Part shown: piece after piece, positions 32,397-40,450 of the stretch
How positions within the stretch are numbered: the first letter of the stretch is position 1
How the letters are laid out: the number at the start of each line of letters is the position of its first letter
Assembly: GCF_021261325.1 (NCBI RefSeq)
Contig: NZ_JAJSBI010000024.1
Location: 62,001 to 126,000 of the forward strand
Origin: Streptomyces guryensis
Lineage (GTDB): Bacteria; Actinomycetota; Actinomycetes; Streptomycetales; Streptomycetaceae
DNA: 64,000 bases
Direction of reading: 5' to 3'
Position numbers and translations under genes: made by a program
Notes under the pieces: generated by a model
Database searches by the model: none
Told to the model about the DNA's origin: nothing
The model's input: the letters and a program-made list of their open reading frames with translations, nothing else

Positions 32397-33326
32397 ATGC
32401 ACGACACTCCGGGCCTCGGCATACGGGCCCTGACGAAGCGTTACGGGGACCAGGTGGCCCTCGACGAGATGTCCTTCGAGGTGAGACCGGGAGAAATCTT
32501 CGGTTTCGTCGGCAGCAACGGCGCGGGCAAGACCACCACGATGCGTATCGCGGTCGGCGTCCTGACCAGCGACGGCGGCGCGGTGCACTGGCAGGGCCGG
32601 CCCGTGGACGCCGCGTCCCGCGCCCGGTTCGGATACATGCCGGAGGAACGCGGCCTCTATCCGAAGATGACCGTGGCGAAGCAACTCGTCTACCTCGCCC
32701 GGCTGCACGGCCTGTCCCGCGCCGACGCCGTCGACGCCATGCGGATGTGGACGGAGCGGCTGGACGTGGCCCGGTACCGCGAGCGCCAGGTGGACTCCCT
32801 CAGCCTCGGCAACCAGCAGCGTGTCCAGCTGGCCGCCGCCCTCGTCCACGACCCGCAGGTGCTGCTGCTCGACGAGCCGTTCTCCGGCCTCGACCCGCTG
32901 GCCGTCGACACCATGAGCGCCGTACTGCGGGAGCGGGCGGAGCAGGGAGCCCCGGTCCTCTTCTCCAGCCACCAACTCGACCTGGTGGAGCGGCTCTGCG
33001 ACCGGATCGGCATCGTCCGCGCCGGCTCGATGGTGGCCTGCGGCACGGCCGAGGAGCTGCGGGCGCCCGGCGGCGAGGACCTGTACATGGAGATCGACGG
33101 CGCACCGCGGGACTGGGCCCGCTCGCTGAGCGGCGTCGACTCGTTCCGCACCAAGGGCCGGGGCACCGTGCTGCGGCTCACGGACGACTGCGACGAGAGA
33201 GAGCTCCTACGGCAGGTCGCCGCGCTGGGCAGGCTGCGCGCCTTCCGGCGTGAACAGGCCACCCTCACCGAGCTGTTCCGCGCCTACGTCACCGACCCCG
33301 ACGAGTCGACGGAGGCCGCCGCATGA
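32397..33326 (+). CDS. ABC transporter ATP-binding protein (NatA-like exporter)
   Basis: A 309-residue ATPase. Seen: Walker A GSNGAGKT at residues 39-46, the signature LSLGNQQRVQLAAAL, Walker B VLLLDEPFSGLDP and the switch His in VLFSSHQLDLVERL. The ~80-residue C-terminal extension, with MEIDGAPRDWARSLSGVDSF, is typical of NatA/DrrA-like exporters. The ATG follows AGGAAAG. The stop overlaps the permease start (ATGA), so the two are translationally coupled. The substrate is unknown; drug or sodium export are family precedents. Confidence 0.92.
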   Translation: MHDTPGLGIRALTKRYGDQVALDEMSFEVRPGEIFGFVGSNGAGKTTTMRIAVGVLTSDGGAVHWQGRPVDAASRARFGYMPEERGLYPKMTVAKQLVYLARLHGLSRADAVDAMRMWTERLDVARYRERQVDSLSLGNQQRVQLAAALVHDPQVLLLDEPFSGLDPLAVDTMSAVLRERAEQGAPVLFSSHQLDLVERLCDRIGIVRAGSMVACGTAEELRAPGGEDLYMEIDGAPRDWARSLSGVDSFRTKGRGTVLRLTDDCDERELLRQVAALGRLRAFRREQATLTELFRAYVTDPDESTEAAA

Positions 33327-34561
33327 GCGAGGGAACCAGCACGAAGAGGGCCGGGGCGGTCCCGTCCGCGAGGGCCGCCGTATGGCTCGTCACGAAACGG
33401 GAGACGGCCGCGCGGGTCGCCAACCGCGCCTACGTGATCGGCACGCTGGTCAACGTCGGGGTGATCCTGGGCCTGCTGTACTTCCTCGCCCCGTCCACGC
33501 CGGACGACCACGGCACCACCGGCACCGCGACCGTCGCCGTCACCGGCGTACCGGTCGGCGCCGTCGCCCGCGGACCGGCCGGGAAGGACGCCACCCGATG
33601 GCGCCCGGCCGCCGACGAGAACGCGGCACGCCGCCAGGTCACCGGCAAGAAGGCCGACGCCGCGCTGGTGGTCGACGGCTCACGGGTCCGGATGCTGGTC
33701 CGCACCGACACCCCGGGGCAGGTCCGCGCCACGGTCGTGGCCTCGGTCCGCCAGTGGGCGACCACCCGCGCGCTCCATGCGCAGCACGTCGACACGGACC
33801 GTCTGACCCATGAGGTCACCGCCGCGCTCCCCCGCACCGAGACGGTCGACCGGACCGGCCACACTCCCCCCGACACGCACGGCGGTGCCGAACTGGGCGC
33901 CGCGATCGGCATCGTCACGATCCTCTTCTTCCAGCTCTTCGGCTACTGGATGATGGTCGCCCAGGGGGTCGTCGAGGAGAAGTCCACCCGCGTCGTCGAG
34001 GTGCTGCTGGCCACGCTCACGCCGTTGCGGCTGATGGTCGGCAAGGTCGCGGGCATCGGCGCGGCCGCCGTGCTCCAGACCGCCGTGTTCGGTGTCACGG
34101 CCGTCCTGGCCGTGCGGTTCGGCCATGCGCTGCCCGCGCGGTTCCCGGCCACACCCGCGACGCTCGCCGCCCTCGGCTGGTTCGTCCTGGGCTTCGCCTT
34201 CTTCGCCTTCCTCTTCGCCGCGGCGGGCTCCCTCGTCTCACGCGCGGAGGACGTGTCCTCGGCGGTCATGCCGGTACTCATGGCCACCCTGGTCCCCTTC
34301 GGCGTCGCCATCGCCGCGGCGCAGGACCTGAACGCCGGCTGGGTCCAGGTCGTCAGGTACATCCCGCCGTTCTCCATGCTGATCATGCCGCTGCAGGTCA
34401 GCGTGCACGAGGCAGGCTGGCTCCCCAACCTCCTGGCAGCCCTCCTGATGCTGACAGCGGCAACCGCCCTGGCGACCCTCTCCGCCCGCGTCTACCGACG
34501 CTCGATCCTGCGGATGGGAGCGACGGTGCGCTGGCGGGAGGCACTGACACCGACGGGGTGA
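33323..34561 (+). CDS. ABC transporter permease (NatB/ABC-2 type)
   Basis: A 412-residue permease partnering the preceding ATPase. One N-terminal membrane segment (ANRAYVIGTLVNVGVILGLL) is followed by a large extracytoplasmic domain (~residues 50-190) and then five to six membrane helices, with the conserved EEKSTRVVEVLLATLTPLRL motif of NatB/YhaP-like permeases. Start ATG overlaps the ATPase stop by 4 nt. Confidence 0.9.
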   Translation: MSEGTSTKRAGAVPSARAAVWLVTKRETAARVANRAYVIGTLVNVGVILGLLYFLAPSTPDDHGTTGTATVAVTGVPVGAVARGPAGKDATRWRPAADENAARRQVTGKKADAALVVDGSRVRMLVRTDTPGQVRATVVASVRQWATTRALHAQHVDTDRLTHEVTAALPRTETVDRTGHTPPDTHGGAELGAAIGIVTILFFQLFGYWMMVAQGVVEEKSTRVVEVLLATLTPLRLMVGKVAGIGAAAVLQTAVFGVTAVLAVRFGHALPARFPATPATLAALGWFVLGFAFFAFLFAAAGSLVSRAEDVSSAVMPVLMATLVPFGVAIAAAQDLNAGWVQVVRYIPPFSMLIMPLQVSVHEAGWLPNLLAALLMLTAATALATLSARVYRRSILRMGATVRWREALTPTG

Positions 34562-34599
34562 TCGGCACGGCCGCCCACTCGGGTCCGGGCCTGCGAGTG

Positions 34600-34844
34600 A
34601 GCCCGAGGTCGCCGCGGCCGAGGCCCCACCGGGGCGCCGACTGCCGCCTTCGCTGCGGGAGTTCCTGCTCGTCACCAACGGATGGCGGGACGCGGGCGAC
34701 TTCATCCACCGGCTGGCGAGCACCGCGGAGCAGGACTGGCTGCGGGACGCCGACGACCGCACCTGGATCGAGGTCCGGGAAGACCTCGCGGAGGACGAAG
34801 TCGAGGTCGACCGTGAACTGCAACGCAACGCAGGAGGACACCAG
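34600..34844 (+). pseudogene. Fragment of a SUKH (SMI1/KNR4) family protein
   Basis: The frame, open without a start codon, reads RRLPPSLREFLLVTNGWRDA then GDFIHRLASTAEQDWLRDAD and IEVREDLAEDEVEVDREL. LPPSxREFLxxTNGW is the hallmark of SUKH-superfamily proteins, many of which are immunity proteins against toxins. Both ends of the gene are missing and the frame runs directly into the ATG of the next remnant. Confidence 0.6.
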
Positions 34845-35195
34845 ATGACCAGCCACAACGACAGCGAAGTCTGGGACCCGTTCGGGACATTGCACCGCGC
34901 GTTGTGGATCGGAGGCGGCCAATGGGCCGGAAAGTCGACCGTCGCCCGGCTGCTGGCCGTTCAATACGGCGTCACCGTCTATCACTACGACTACCACGAC
35001 GCCCACGGTCACAACGATCGCCGGATCGCCCGCCGCGTCGCTCTCGGCGAGCCCACCACCGAGCCCGACATGGACGAGGCGTGGGTCCACACCGCCCCCG
35101 AAGAGATGGCCGCCCAGACCCTGGCCGGCCCGAACTCGTCGCGCCCATCATCGACTCACCGCGGGAGGAAGAGGCCGGCGCGGTACGGCTGGGGC
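34845..35195 (+). pseudogene. Remnant of a P-loop kinase-like protein
   Basis: After MTSHNDSEVWDPFGTLHRAL the P-loop GGGQWAGKSTVARLLA and ARRVALGEPTTEPDMDEAWV resemble a Streptomyces family of small nucleotide/AAA kinases. After MAAQTLAG the frame breaks; the +1 frame continues RPELVAPIIDSPRE, a later part of the same family, so roughly 20-25 codons appear lost with a frameshift. The 3' end is cut just before the MFS gene. An ATG with AGGAGG upstream still exists, so a truncated product could be made. Confidence 0.6.
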
Positions 35196-35202
35196 GGCGT
35201 CG

Positions 35203-36468
35203 TCACGCTGCCTCCCCGAGCGGAACCTCCTCGGGGATGGCCGGCTGACGCCGCGGCATGAGGAGGGCCGTGCCCGCGGCGAGTGCGACGGTGACGCAGC
35301 AGAGGTTCAGCATCGCCACGACGCCCAGCGTCTCACTCAGCAGCGAGCCGACCACCATGCCCAGCAATGAGGCCGCCGCCTGAACGAATCCGCTGGTGGC
35401 GCTGACCCTGCCCAGTACCGCATCAGGGGTGTGGCGGGCCACGAACGTCCCGCTGGTGATGGTGAAGCAGACCATGGGCGTTCCGATGGTGAGAAACAGC
35501 ACGGCGCTCCAGCCGATCACAGGGGTGTTGAACGTCGCCGCAAAGGTCACGGCGAGCGCCATCAGTGAGCCCACCAGGACGGTTCGGTCACTGAGCCTCC
35601 CGATGAGTGCGCGGCTGAGCGGCACCCCGAGCAGGAACCCGGCCCCGAAGGCCCCGAAGAGCAGCCCGAGAAGCTGCGGTGAGGCGTGCAGAACCTGGTT
35701 CATGTACGGCACGAGGCCGACGTTCACGGCCGAGGTGGCAGCCTGGAAGAGCGCGCCGGCCGCCAGCAGCGCGGCGAGCCAGGTGCTGTGCCGTACCTGC
35801 TCGGCTCCGGCACGGATGTCGCCGACCAGCCTGCGCACCTGTGCGCGCCCCGTCCCCGTTCTTCGGCTCGCCTCGGTACTCCGACTCTCCGCGGTTCGGG
35901 GCCGGTGCCGGATCAGGGACAGGCACAGTGCCGAGCACGCGTAGCTGATCGCGTCGAAGGCGACGACTGCCGTGAAACCCAGGCTGCCGTAGACGGCGCC
36001 CCCCAGCGGGCCGCCAACGAGCCGGATGGCGCCGACGATCAGGGCGCTCAGGGAGTTGGCCGAGTGCAGGTCGTCTCCGCGGCCGACCAGTCCGGGCAGC
36101 AGGGCGGCAGAGGCGGGGTTGAACAGCTGGCTCAGGGATGACTCCAGTACCAGCGCGACGTAGATCAGCCACACCTTGTCCGGGCTGTCCACCCACAGCA
36201 TCAGCGAGACCGCCATCATGCGGACGAGGTCCGCGGTGACCATGACGCGCAGCCGGTTCCAGCGGTCGACCAGCGCACCGGCCACCGGGCCCAGGAGCAG
36301 CGCGGGAATCGTCCCCGCTGCCAGCGAGAACCCTGAGGCCATGGCGGAACCGGTCAGATCGAGGACGTAGTACGGGACCGAGAGCAGCAGGAACCAGTCG
36401 CCGAGGCTCGACAGCAATTGACCGGACGCGAGGAACCGGTAGTCCCGGATCCGCAGCACACTGAACAA
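35203..36468 (-). CDS. MFS transporter (EntS-like exporter)
   Basis: A 421-residue transporter of the MFS_3/EntS group that exports siderophores and other natural products. Seen: MFSVLRIRDYRFLASGQLLS, LLLGPVAGALVDRWNRLRVM (loop 2-3 signature), LFNPASAALLPGLVGRGDDL and about eleven to twelve hydrophobic segments. It starts at TTG 36468, which has GGAGGAAG 7 nt before it. Last gene of the leftward operon methyltransferase - carrier protein - condensation domain - MFS, so it probably exports the cluster product. Confidence 0.88.
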   Translation of the reverse strand: MFSVLRIRDYRFLASGQLLSSLGDWFLLLSVPYYVLDLTGSAMASGFSLAAGTIPALLLGPVAGALVDRWNRLRVMVTADLVRMMAVSLMLWVDSPDKVWLIYVALVLESSLSQLFNPASAALLPGLVGRGDDLHSANSLSALIVGAIRLVGGPLGGAVYGSLGFTAVVAFDAISYACSALCLSLIRHRPRTAESRSTEASRRTGTGRAQVRRLVGDIRAGAEQVRHSTWLAALLAAGALFQAATSAVNVGLVPYMNQVLHASPQLLGLLFGAFGAGFLLGVPLSRALIGRLSDRTVLVGSLMALAVTFAATFNTPVIGWSAVLFLTIGTPMVCFTITSGTFVARHTPDAVLGRVSATSGFVQAAASLLGMVVGSLLSETLGVVAMLNLCCVTVALAAGTALLMPRRQPAIPEEVPLGEAA

Positions 36469-36508
36469 GACTCTTCCTCCATGAGCGGGGCCAGGGCCGG
36501 CCTGGCGC

Positions 36509-37858
36509 TCACATCGCTTCGACGAGCACGGATTCCAGGGAGTTCTGAAGAGTTCCGAGTTCGGCCGCCGAGAACGCGGCCCGGTCTCCCATCATCATGA
36601 GGTGGTCCGCGCCGAAGACGGAGAGACCGAGGCTGAAGTACTGGGGGTCCTCACCGAGGTCCAGCACTTCGACGGCTGACTGCGCCCGCAACTCCCTCAC
36701 CCGTGGCGTCTGCTGGTTCGGAGACGTCGTCGCCGGTGTCGCGGCCACGTCGTTGCGGGAGTTGACCAGGTACGGCAGGGCGGGGTCCAGCGGGAGGCCG
36801 GCCAGGGTGATGCTCTCCCTGTGACGCGACGGGTCGTGGTGACCGTTGCGGTAGGCGTGCAGGGCCGCCAGCGCCGTGCTTCGGCAGACCTCCCGGAAGT
36901 CGGCCGGCCGTACGTCGACGACCGCCGGAACGAGCTGGCTGAGGTTCGCCACGGAACAGCGCAGCTCCGGGCGCCCCCGGTTGCCGGCGGCGAGCAGCAA
37001 CGCATACCGGTCCCGCTCGATGAGGCGGCCCAGCGCTGCGGCGAAGCCAGCCGTGATGACGGATGGCACGCTGGTCGCGTATCGGCGCGCCAAGGCGTCC
37101 GCTGCGGCCGCCACGGCCCGTGAACGCAGGGTGGCCGCGACGAACCCGTGGGGAGCGCCGGTGCCCGGCCGGGCCACCGGGCCGAACGCCGCGATCTCCC
37201 GCCACAGGTCCCGCAGCCGCTCGTCCGCGACACGGGCCTGTCGGCGGCCGGCCTCACTCGCCTCGAATTCCGCGATCTCACAGGGTTGCCAGGCGGCTGG
37301 GAAACCGGCCCGGGGATCGGCGCTCAGCCGGCGTATCCGCTCGTGGAGCAGAGACAGAGCCGCACCGTCCGCGGACAGGTGATGCACGTACAGGACGAGC
37401 CGCCTCGGCACGCCCCGATCCGTGATCACGGCAGCCCTCAACGGCAGGTCGTCCTCGCCGAACGACTCGCCTGACAGCGCCTCGATCACCCATGCCGCCA
37501 TCTGTGACACCTCAGTGCCGTCCGCCTCGTACACGCGCACGGTGATCTGCCCGTCCCCGGTCACGATCGCCACGACACCGTCGTCCGCGTCGGATCGGTA
37601 CCGCGTGCGCAGGCTGTCGTAGTGCTCGACCGCGAGGCCGATCGCCCGCAGTACGTCAGGCAGTGCGGCGGCCTCATCGAGCGGACCGTCGAAGCGCGCG
37701 TGACTGCCCTTCCTCTCCAGGAACCGCGCGCTCCGCTGGAGCATCAGGCCTTCCTGCTGCGCCCAGGTCGGCTCGTGGCGGCCGGCGTGGCAGCCCGAGA
37801 AGGCGACGGTGGACGACAGGGCGTCAGGTAGTCGGCCCACGACGGGAAAGGAGGTCAC
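36509..37858 (-). CDS. Stand-alone NRPS condensation domain
   Basis: A 449-residue free-standing condensation domain. Seen: TWAQQEGLMLQRSARFLERK at the N-terminal entry, LAVEHYDSLRTRYRSDADDG, an intact active-site motif VHHLSADGAAL (HHxxxDG) and the C-terminal latch region LGLSVFGADHLMMMGDR. It would form an amide or ester between intermediates held on carrier proteins. The GTG start overlaps the end of the carrier-protein gene by 35 nt, so the two are co-translated. Confidence 0.85.
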   Translation of the reverse strand: MTSFPVVGRLPDALSSTVAFSGCHAGRHEPTWAQQEGLMLQRSARFLERKGSHARFDGPLDEAAALPDVLRAIGLAVEHYDSLRTRYRSDADDGVVAIVTGDGQITVRVYEADGTEVSQMAAWVIEALSGESFGEDDLPLRAAVITDRGVPRRLVLYVHHLSADGAALSLLHERIRRLSADPRAGFPAAWQPCEIAEFEASEAGRRQARVADERLRDLWREIAAFGPVARPGTGAPHGFVAATLRSRAVAAAADALARRYATSVPSVITAGFAAALGRLIERDRYALLLAAGNRGRPELRCSVANLSQLVPAVVDVRPADFREVCRSTALAALHAYRNGHHDPSRHRESITLAGLPLDPALPYLVNSRNDVAATPATTSPNQQTPRVRELRAQSAVEVLDLGEDPQYFSLGLSVFGADHLMMMGDRAAFSAAELGTLQNSLESVLVEAM

Positions 37859-38087
37859 GATGCCTGCGCTCGCATTCGTCGACGATCTCGGACAGTGCGC
37901 GACTGCTGAACAGCAGCTCCACAGGGAAGTCGATCCCCAGACGCGACTCCACGCGGGTCATGAGCTCGACCGCGGACAGCGAGGTGCCACCCAGCGTGAA
38001 GAAGTCCTCTTCGCCGCTGCTGCCCTTTCCGAGCGCCTCAGACCACGCCTCCTCGACGGTGCCGCTGACCTCACCGGTATCGGGCAC
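37824..38087 (-). CDS. Free acyl/peptidyl carrier protein
   Basis: An 87-residue carrier protein with the phosphopantetheine site FFTLGGTSLSAVELMTRVES and the helix-IV region LLFSSRALSEIVDECER. It needs activation by a PPTase; one is encoded at 44483-45211. Encoded between a methyltransferase (35 bp upstream) and the free condensation domain (overlapping), implying that a tethered intermediate is methylated and condensed in trans. Confidence 0.88.
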   Translation of the reverse strand: MPDTGEVSGTVEEAWSEALGKGSSGEEDFFTLGGTSLSAVELMTRVESRLGIDFPVELLFSSRALSEIVDECERRHRDLLSRRGPTT

Positions 38088-38122
38088 GGCTTCTCCTCTC
38101 CCGAATCCGGCCCCGCCCGCTC

Positions 38123-38773
38123 CTACTTGACACGTCCCTGAGCCCAGACGCGGTCGGCAGGCCCTTCGATGCGGTCGGCCAGGACACCGTCCATGTAGAT
38201 CTCCTCCGGCTTGATGTCACCGGCCTCCACCGCCTCCGTCCACGCGCGGGTAGGGCCGACGCCCCAGGGCACCCACGGGGTGAGGTCGTCGACGACGATC
38301 AGGCTTCCCGGCCGACACAGCACTCGGCAGTGCTCGATGTCGGCCTTGGCCACGTCGTAGTCGTGTCCGCCGTCGACGAAGGCGAAGTCGAACAGGGCCT
38401 CGCCGTGCTCCGCGACGTACTTCGGCAGGGCGGTGCGCGAGTCCTCGGTGATCAGCCGGTGGCGGCCGGGGAACCGGCGGTCGATGAACTCCTTGCCGAT
38501 CAGGGCCGCCTTGTTCTCCGGCAGGTCGAAGGACACCACCTCGACGCTGTCGGAGGCGGCCAGGAAGGCGTGGCTGGAGAAGCCGATGTTGAACCCGACC
38601 TCGACGACAGAGCGGACCTCGAACGTGTCGACCAGGTGCATGAGGTGCGCCAACTCCGGCACGCTCGCCGACAGTTCGGAGATCGATGTGCCGCTGTCCA
38701 GTACGTGGTCCCACAACTCCTTGGTGAAACCGCGGACGGTGTCGAACCAGCGAACCAGGTGGGTTTCTTCCAT
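38123..38773 (-). CDS. Class I SAM-dependent methyltransferase (Methyltransf_24 type)
   Basis: A 216-residue methyltransferase. Seen: SVVEVGFNIGFSSHAFLAAS (motif I, GFNIG rather than GxGxG), VVSFDLPENKAALIGKEFID, FDFAFVDGGHDYDVAKADIE and LIVVDDLTPWVPWGVGP. The VDGGHDY signature places it near O-methyltransferases and cephalosporin-hydroxylase-like enzymes. ATG at 38773 follows GGAG by about 7 nt; an upstream in-frame ATG at 38785 lacks a site. First gene of the leftward arm. Confidence 0.83.
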   Translation of the reverse strand: MEETHLVRWFDTVRGFTKELWDHVLDSGTSISELSASVPELAHLMHLVDTFEVRSVVEVGFNIGFSSHAFLAASDSVEVVSFDLPENKAALIGKEFIDRRFPGRHRLITEDSRTALPKYVAEHGEALFDFAFVDGGHDYDVAKADIEHCRVLCRPGSLIVVDDLTPWVPWGVGPTRAWTEAVEAGDIKPEEIYMDGVLADRIEGPADRVWAQGRVK

Positions 38774-39110
38774 ACCGATCTCCAAACCGTGAAGGAAAGC
38801 GAATGAATGACGGCGCGGACGGAAATTCAGATCCGATCATCACGGGCGGCAGAAAAAGACAGCCGAAGGCCAATTTCTCCAGGAACATAGAACGCGCTTT
38901 CAGTGACTGTCAACCGCCGACGAGCATCAGGAAAAAGGCGAACATTTTTGATGAATCCGATCCTCAGCCAGAGGATGAGCGGAAACCCGTTGACATCAAT
39001 AATCACGCGGTGTGATGAGAGATCGTCGAAGCGCTTCGACACGCCTTCGACGACTCCGCCGACTTCGACCGACTTTTGCTAGCGACCCCTATGACCAGGA
39101 GAGCGGCAAC
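38774..39110. promoter_or_regulatory. Divergent promoter region of the NRPS cluster
   Basis: A 337-bp interval, clearly more AT-rich than its surroundings, between the two arms of the cluster. It holds the palindrome at 39025-39040. No conserved small ORF could be supported on either strand. Confidence 0.55.
39025..39040. promoter_or_regulatory. LacI-type palindromic operator, copy 1
   Basis: GTCGAAGCGCTTCGAC, a perfect 16-bp palindrome with the GCGC centre typical of LacI/CcpA-family operators, 71 bp upstream of the thioesterase start. The inner 14 bp recur exactly at 39939-39952. Confidence 0.65.
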
Positions 39111-39932
39111 GTGACCGAAGCATCGAGCCCTGCCGGCGCCTCCATCCCCACAGAGTCACTCGCGCGGCGCTTCCTTGTGCGCGAGGACTGTGACGCGTCG
39201 GCCCCATACGTCGTCTACGCCCTCGGTGACGCCGGCCACGGCGCGGCTGGCTGGCACGGGGTGACGCAGGCCCTCGATCCCGTGATCGCCCTGCGCGCGG
39301 TACGTCTTCCGGGCCGGGAGAACCGGCTGGCGGAGGCTCCCTGCGAGACGCTCGCGGCGCAGGTCGACGACCTCGCGGCCGGGATGTTCCCGCTCATCGC
39401 CGCGGATCGGCGGCCGTATCACGTGGTGGGCGTCTGCTCCGGCGCAGCCACGGCCCTGGAGGCGGTCCGCCGTATCGAGGCGTCGGGGCTACCCGGGCCC
39501 GAGTCCCTCATCGTCGTCGGCCAGTTGGCGCCCCAGGCGGTGCGGCCGTCCGCGTTCGGCCGTGGTGAACTGGGCCGAAACGAGCTCGGCAGCTGGCTGC
39601 TCGGCCGCGGCCGACTCCCGCCGGGTCCGTTCGGGGAGCGGCTGCTCGATCTGATGATCCCGGCATTGCGTGCCGACGTCCGCGCCTTCGAGTACCACGA
39701 CCACACGGCGCTCCCGGCCGTCCGGTGTGACGTCGTGGCGGTCCACGGCACGGACGACGAGATCAGCGCCGAGGACGCCGCCGCCTGGGCGGCCGTCACC
39801 TCGGGAGCCACCCGCGTCTTCGCGCTGCCGGGGGGACACCATCTGCTCGAGTCCGCACCCCGCGAGCTGGCCCGGCTGCTCGAGTCCCTGTGCCCAGGAG
39901 ACGCCCGGGCAGGACAGGCTGTTTTTTCCTAA
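39111..39932 (+). CDS. Type II thioesterase with Cys nucleophile
   Basis: A 273-residue alpha/beta-hydrolase of the editing-thioesterase class. Seen: VVYALGDAGHGAAGWHGVTQ, LRAVRLPGRENRLAEAPCET, the nucleophile elbow HVVGVCSGAATALEA, where the family GHSMG becomes G-V-C109-S-G, the Asp in VHGTDDEIS and the His in FALPGGHHLLE. The Ser-to-Cys change resembles thioesterases that make strained or amide products, but that is inference. GTG at 39111 has AGGAGAG at about 7 nt. First gene of the rightward arm. Confidence 0.86.
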   Translation: MTEASSPAGASIPTESLARRFLVREDCDASAPYVVYALGDAGHGAAGWHGVTQALDPVIALRAVRLPGRENRLAEAPCETLAAQVDDLAAGMFPLIAADRRPYHVVGVCSGAATALEAVRRIEASGLPGPESLIVVGQLAPQAVRPSAFGRGELGRNELGSWLLGRGRLPPGPFGERLLDLMIPALRADVRAFEYHDHTALPAVRCDVVAVHGTDDEISAEDAAAWAAVTSGATRVFALPGGHHLLESAPRELARLLESLCPGDARAGQAVFS

Positions 39933-39938
39933 CCGCTT

Positions 39939-39952
39939 TCGAAGCGCTTCGA
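39939..39952. promoter_or_regulatory. LacI-type palindromic operator, copy 2
   Basis: TCGAAGCGCTTCGA, identical to the inner part of copy 1, 7 bp after the thioesterase stop and 121 bp before the KASIII start. The two copies bracket the thioesterase gene, suggesting a second promoter or looping by one regulator. Confidence 0.65.
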
Positions 39953-40072
39953 TTATTTATCGCTCGTTGGACCCTCACCTTCGTATTCGTATATCCGTAG
40001 TCCCTCACCCACCGCACCGCGTTACGCGGCTCGGCGCTGAATTGCCGACCTGTTTTCTCGGAAGGAATGCCC

Positions 40073-40450
40073 GTGTCCACATTTCCTGGCGCTCGCATCA
40101 GCGGGATCGGCGCGTATCGGCCCGAGACGGTTGTCACCAATGCGGAAATATCCGGTCGCGCGAACGTGAGCGATGAGTGGATATCTTCGCGCAGCGGAGT
40201 AAAGGAACGGCGCCACGCCACGGATGAGGAATCACTCCCCACCATGGCCGCCCGGGCCGGACGCGCGGCGCTGGCGGACGCCGGGGTACGCCCGCAGGAC
40301 GTGGATCTGCTGATCGTGGCGACCGCCACGCACCAGCGGCCGATGCCCGCCGTGGCCCCGCAGGCCGCCCACGCACTGGGATGCGAGCGGGCCGGGACGT
40401 TCGACCTCAACGCGGCGTGTGCGGGCTTCACCTACGCCCTGACCACGGCG
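40073..40450 (+). pseudogene. 3-oxoacyl-ACP synthase III, N-terminal part only
   Basis: GTG at 40073 (GGAAGGA 6 nt before) opens a KASIII/FabH-type protein: ISGIGAYRPETVVTNAEISG, ISSRSGVKERRHATDEES, DVDLLIVATATHQRPMPAVA and the active-site cysteine in FDLNAACAGFTYALTTA. Immediately after this helix the similarity stops and the frame runs on into unrelated residues until 40741, while the sequence continues as an NRPS condensation domain in another frame. The His and Asn of the catalytic triad are therefore missing. Probable deletion junction at about 40440-40455. Confidence 0.8.

Noticed and set aside
38803..39042. Small ORFs on both strands in the divergent promoter region of the NRPS cluster
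   Set aside because: They overlap each other in an AT-rich regulatory region, have no family signature and no convincing ribosome sites.
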